A stretch of DNA of 64,000 bases from Dictyobacter formicarum. GTDB lineage: Bacteria; Chloroflexota; Ktedonobacteria; Ktedonobacterales; Ktedonobacteraceae. Of this stretch, positions 62,625-64,000 are shown piece after piece. Under the pieces are notes generated by a model that ran no database searches, had not been told where the DNA came from, and saw only the letters and a program-made list of their open reading frames with translations. Where the stretch lies: the NCBI RefSeq assembly GCF_016587435.1, contig NZ_BNJJ01000005.1:350701-414700 (forward strand), written 5' to 3'. The position numbers were made by a program, and so were the translations under genes. Position 1 is the first letter of the stretch. Each line of letters starts with the position of its first letter.

Positions 62625-64000
62625 TTATTTTGCCAGGGTGCGATTTGTGGTGTTCAACTGGGCACGTACAACGTCTTTAATGTGTGCTGAAGAAAGGCCA
62701 TAAAGCTCTTTCAGGATGGTCAAAGCTCCATGCTCCACAAATTTATCTGGTAGGCCGATAACCCGTACATCAACTTTATTGAGCCCTTGCCGCTCCAACA
62801 GTTCCAGGACGGCGCTGCCAAAACCACCGGAAGCCACATGATCTTCGATCGTAATCAGGCGGCGCGTCGCTTTCGCCAGGCGCAAAATCATCTCTTCATC
62901 AAGAGGTTTTGCCCAGCGTGCATTAACAACAGCGACATGGATGCCTTCGTCAGCCAGTTCTTTGGCCGCTAGCTCAGCCTGCGCCACAGTCGCGCCATAG
63001 GCCAGTAGCACCGTCTCCTGATGCTCGGCTGCTTCCAGAGTCTCAGGACTCAATAGTTCGGCCTTACCAACTTCTAGCATCTGGAAATCGTTGGTCATTG
63101 GCACACCCAATCCCTTACCACGTGGATAACGCAGAGCAACCGGACCATCCAGGTAGATTGCGGTATAGAGCATGTGCCGGAGCTCTTCTTCGTCCTTCGG
63201 TGCCATGACTTTCATGCCGGGAATCATACGCGAGAAGGCAATGTCAAACACCCCATGCTGCGTCTGCCCGTCTTCACCCACCAGGCCAGCACGATCCATG
63301 GCAAACACGACATGCAGATTTTGTACGGCGATATCGTGGATGACCTGGTCAATCGCACGCTGCATGAAGGTCGAATAAATGGCTGCAACGGGAGTAAGAC
63401 CGCCAACGGCTAAGCCACCAGCAAACGTTACCCCATGCTGCTCAGCAATACCAACGTCAAAGTAGCGCTCAGGAAAACGCTGACGTAGCTTCTTCAGGCC
63501 GGTGCCCTCTTCCATCGCTGCGGTGATACCAACCACCTTGGGATCTTTCTCGGCGATTGCTACCAGGGCATTAGCAAACACTTCGGTATACGATGGGGGA
63601 TCGCCAGCGTTTTTCTTGATGATGCCGGTCGTATAATCATAAGCGCCCGGGCCATGCCACTTGGTGGAGTCACCCTCAGCTACTTCCCAGCCTTTGCCTT
63701 TCTTGGTCACCATCTGCACAATAATCGGGCCTTCAACCTTTTTCACATTCTCGAATACATCGAGCATAGTTGCCAGATCATGACCATCGAAGGGACCAAA
63801 GAACTTGAAGCCTAGTTCTTCAAAAATCGCGCCACTCTTACTATGCATCATAAATTGTTTAAAACTGGTTTCAGCACGTCCAGCGGCCTCACGAGCTCTG
63901 TCTCCCACAACTGGCAAGCGCTCAATCGACCCCTTGGCCATATCGCGTAAGCGCTGATAACTTGGCGAGGTCTGCATGCGACGCACATTTCCAAGATATT
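62625..64000 (-). CDS. dxs: 1-Deoxy-D-xylulose-5-phosphate synthase, C-terminal part
   Basis: The reading frame stays open beyond the window's right edge, so the N-terminal roughly 170-200 residues are missing. From the edge the protein reads 'YLGNVRRMQTSPSYQ' and then 'FFGPFDGHDL', 'VTKKGKGWEVAEGD', 'KWHGPGAYD', all in the thiamine-binding part. The central transketolase domain follows with 'GITAAMEEGTGL', 'FDVGIAEQHGVTFAGGLAVGG' (partial), then 'MDRAGLVGEDGQTQHGVFD' with substrate-binding residues and the C-terminal domain with 'ITIEDHVASGGFG'. It condenses pyruvate and glyceraldehyde-3-phosphate, the first step of the MEP pathway, and pairs with dxr and ispG in this window. Confidence 0.95.
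   Translation of the reverse strand, partial: YLGNVRRMQTSPSYQRLRDMAKGSIERLPVVGDRAREAAGRAETSFKQFMMHSKSGAIFEELGFKFFGPFDGHDLATMLDVFENVKKVEGPIIVQMVTKKGKGWEVAEGDSTKWHGPGAYDYTTGIIKKNAGDPPSYTEVFANALVAIAEKDPKVVGITAAMEEGTGLKKLRQRFPERYFDVGIAEQHGVTFAGGLAVGGLTPVAAIYSTFMQRAIDQVIHDIAVQNLHVVFAMDRAGLVGEDGQTQHGVFDIAFSRMIPGMKVMAPKDEEELRHMLYTAIYLDGPVALRYPRGKGLGVPMTNDFQMLEVGKAELLSPETLEAAEHQETVLLAYGATVAQAELAAKELADEGIHVAVVNARWAKPLDEEMILRLAKATRRLITIEDHVASGGFGSAVLELLERQGLNKVDVRVIGLPDKFVEHGALTILKELYGLSSAHIKDVVRAQLNTTNRTLAK

Overview
The window looks like chromosomal DNA of a free-living, probably multicellular or spore-forming bacterium of the Chloroflexota, most likely class Ktedonobacteria. This is inference from gene content and style: base composition near 50% G+C, an aroK-aroB fusion, a short EF-Ts, a DUF212 protein, a secreted S53 peptidase, many GT4 glycosyltransferases and no outer-membrane assembly genes. 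No 16S gene or other decisive marker is present.

Layout. (1) 1-4.8 kb: start of a sodium:solute symporter (-), an NHLRC2-like thioredoxin/NHL protein, a delta-1-pyrroline-5-carboxylate dehydrogenase and an MBL-fold hydrolase (+). (2) 4.96-15.74 kb (-): a nine-gene run with a DMFA2-like membrane-anchored protein, then polysaccharide deacetylase / ATP-grasp ligase / flavin monooxygenase, the same three genes again, then a third deacetylase overlapping a hexapeptide acetyltransferase. The tandem paralogous cassette is the most unusual part of the window. (3) 16.5-36.6 kb: an exopolysaccharide locus with a Wzz/BY-kinase fusion, a nucleotide-sugar dehydrogenase, a MurJ-like flippase fused to an O-antigen polymerase, four GT4 enzymes, two tandem asparagine-synthase-type amidotransferases, a WbpP-like epimerase, WbpB-like and WbpE-like enzymes on the opposite strand, and an initiating sugar transferase. 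(4) 36.6-38.1 kb: a stand-alone GspE-N-like protein and an OmpR-type regulator, among intergenic inverted repeats.

(5) 38.8-47.9 kb (-): CHAP-domain secreted protein, aroK-aroB fusion, aroQ, Xaa-Pro peptidase, efp, an AccB-like protein that lacks the biotinyl lysine, xseA, xseB and a DUF212 membrane protein. (6) 48.2-50.0 kb: two tandem tRNA-Val(GAC) genes with their own promoter and terminator, and a secreted S53 peptidase. (7) 50.5-59.7 kb (-): rpsB, tsf, pyrH, frr, uppS, cdsA, dxr, rseP, ispG, the classical translation/isoprenoid/lipid block. (8) 60.3-64.0 kb: NarL-type regulator, Crp-type regulator and an ABC ATPase without a permease (+), then the C-terminal part of dxs (-).

How the parts fit. 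WbpA-, WbpB-, WbpE- and WbpD-like enzymes are all present, so a UDP-2,3-diamino-2,3-dideoxy-hexuronic acid derivative is the likely polymer precursor. The two amidotransferases could convert its carboxylate to an amide. The deacetylase/ATP-grasp/monooxygenase cassettes diverge head-to-head from the polymer operon and may modify amino groups of the same glycan, for example by deacetylation, amino-acid ligation and N-oxidation. That last step is a hypothesis. MEP-pathway genes (dxs, dxr, ispG) with uppS supply undecaprenyl phosphate, the lipid carrier for the polymer.
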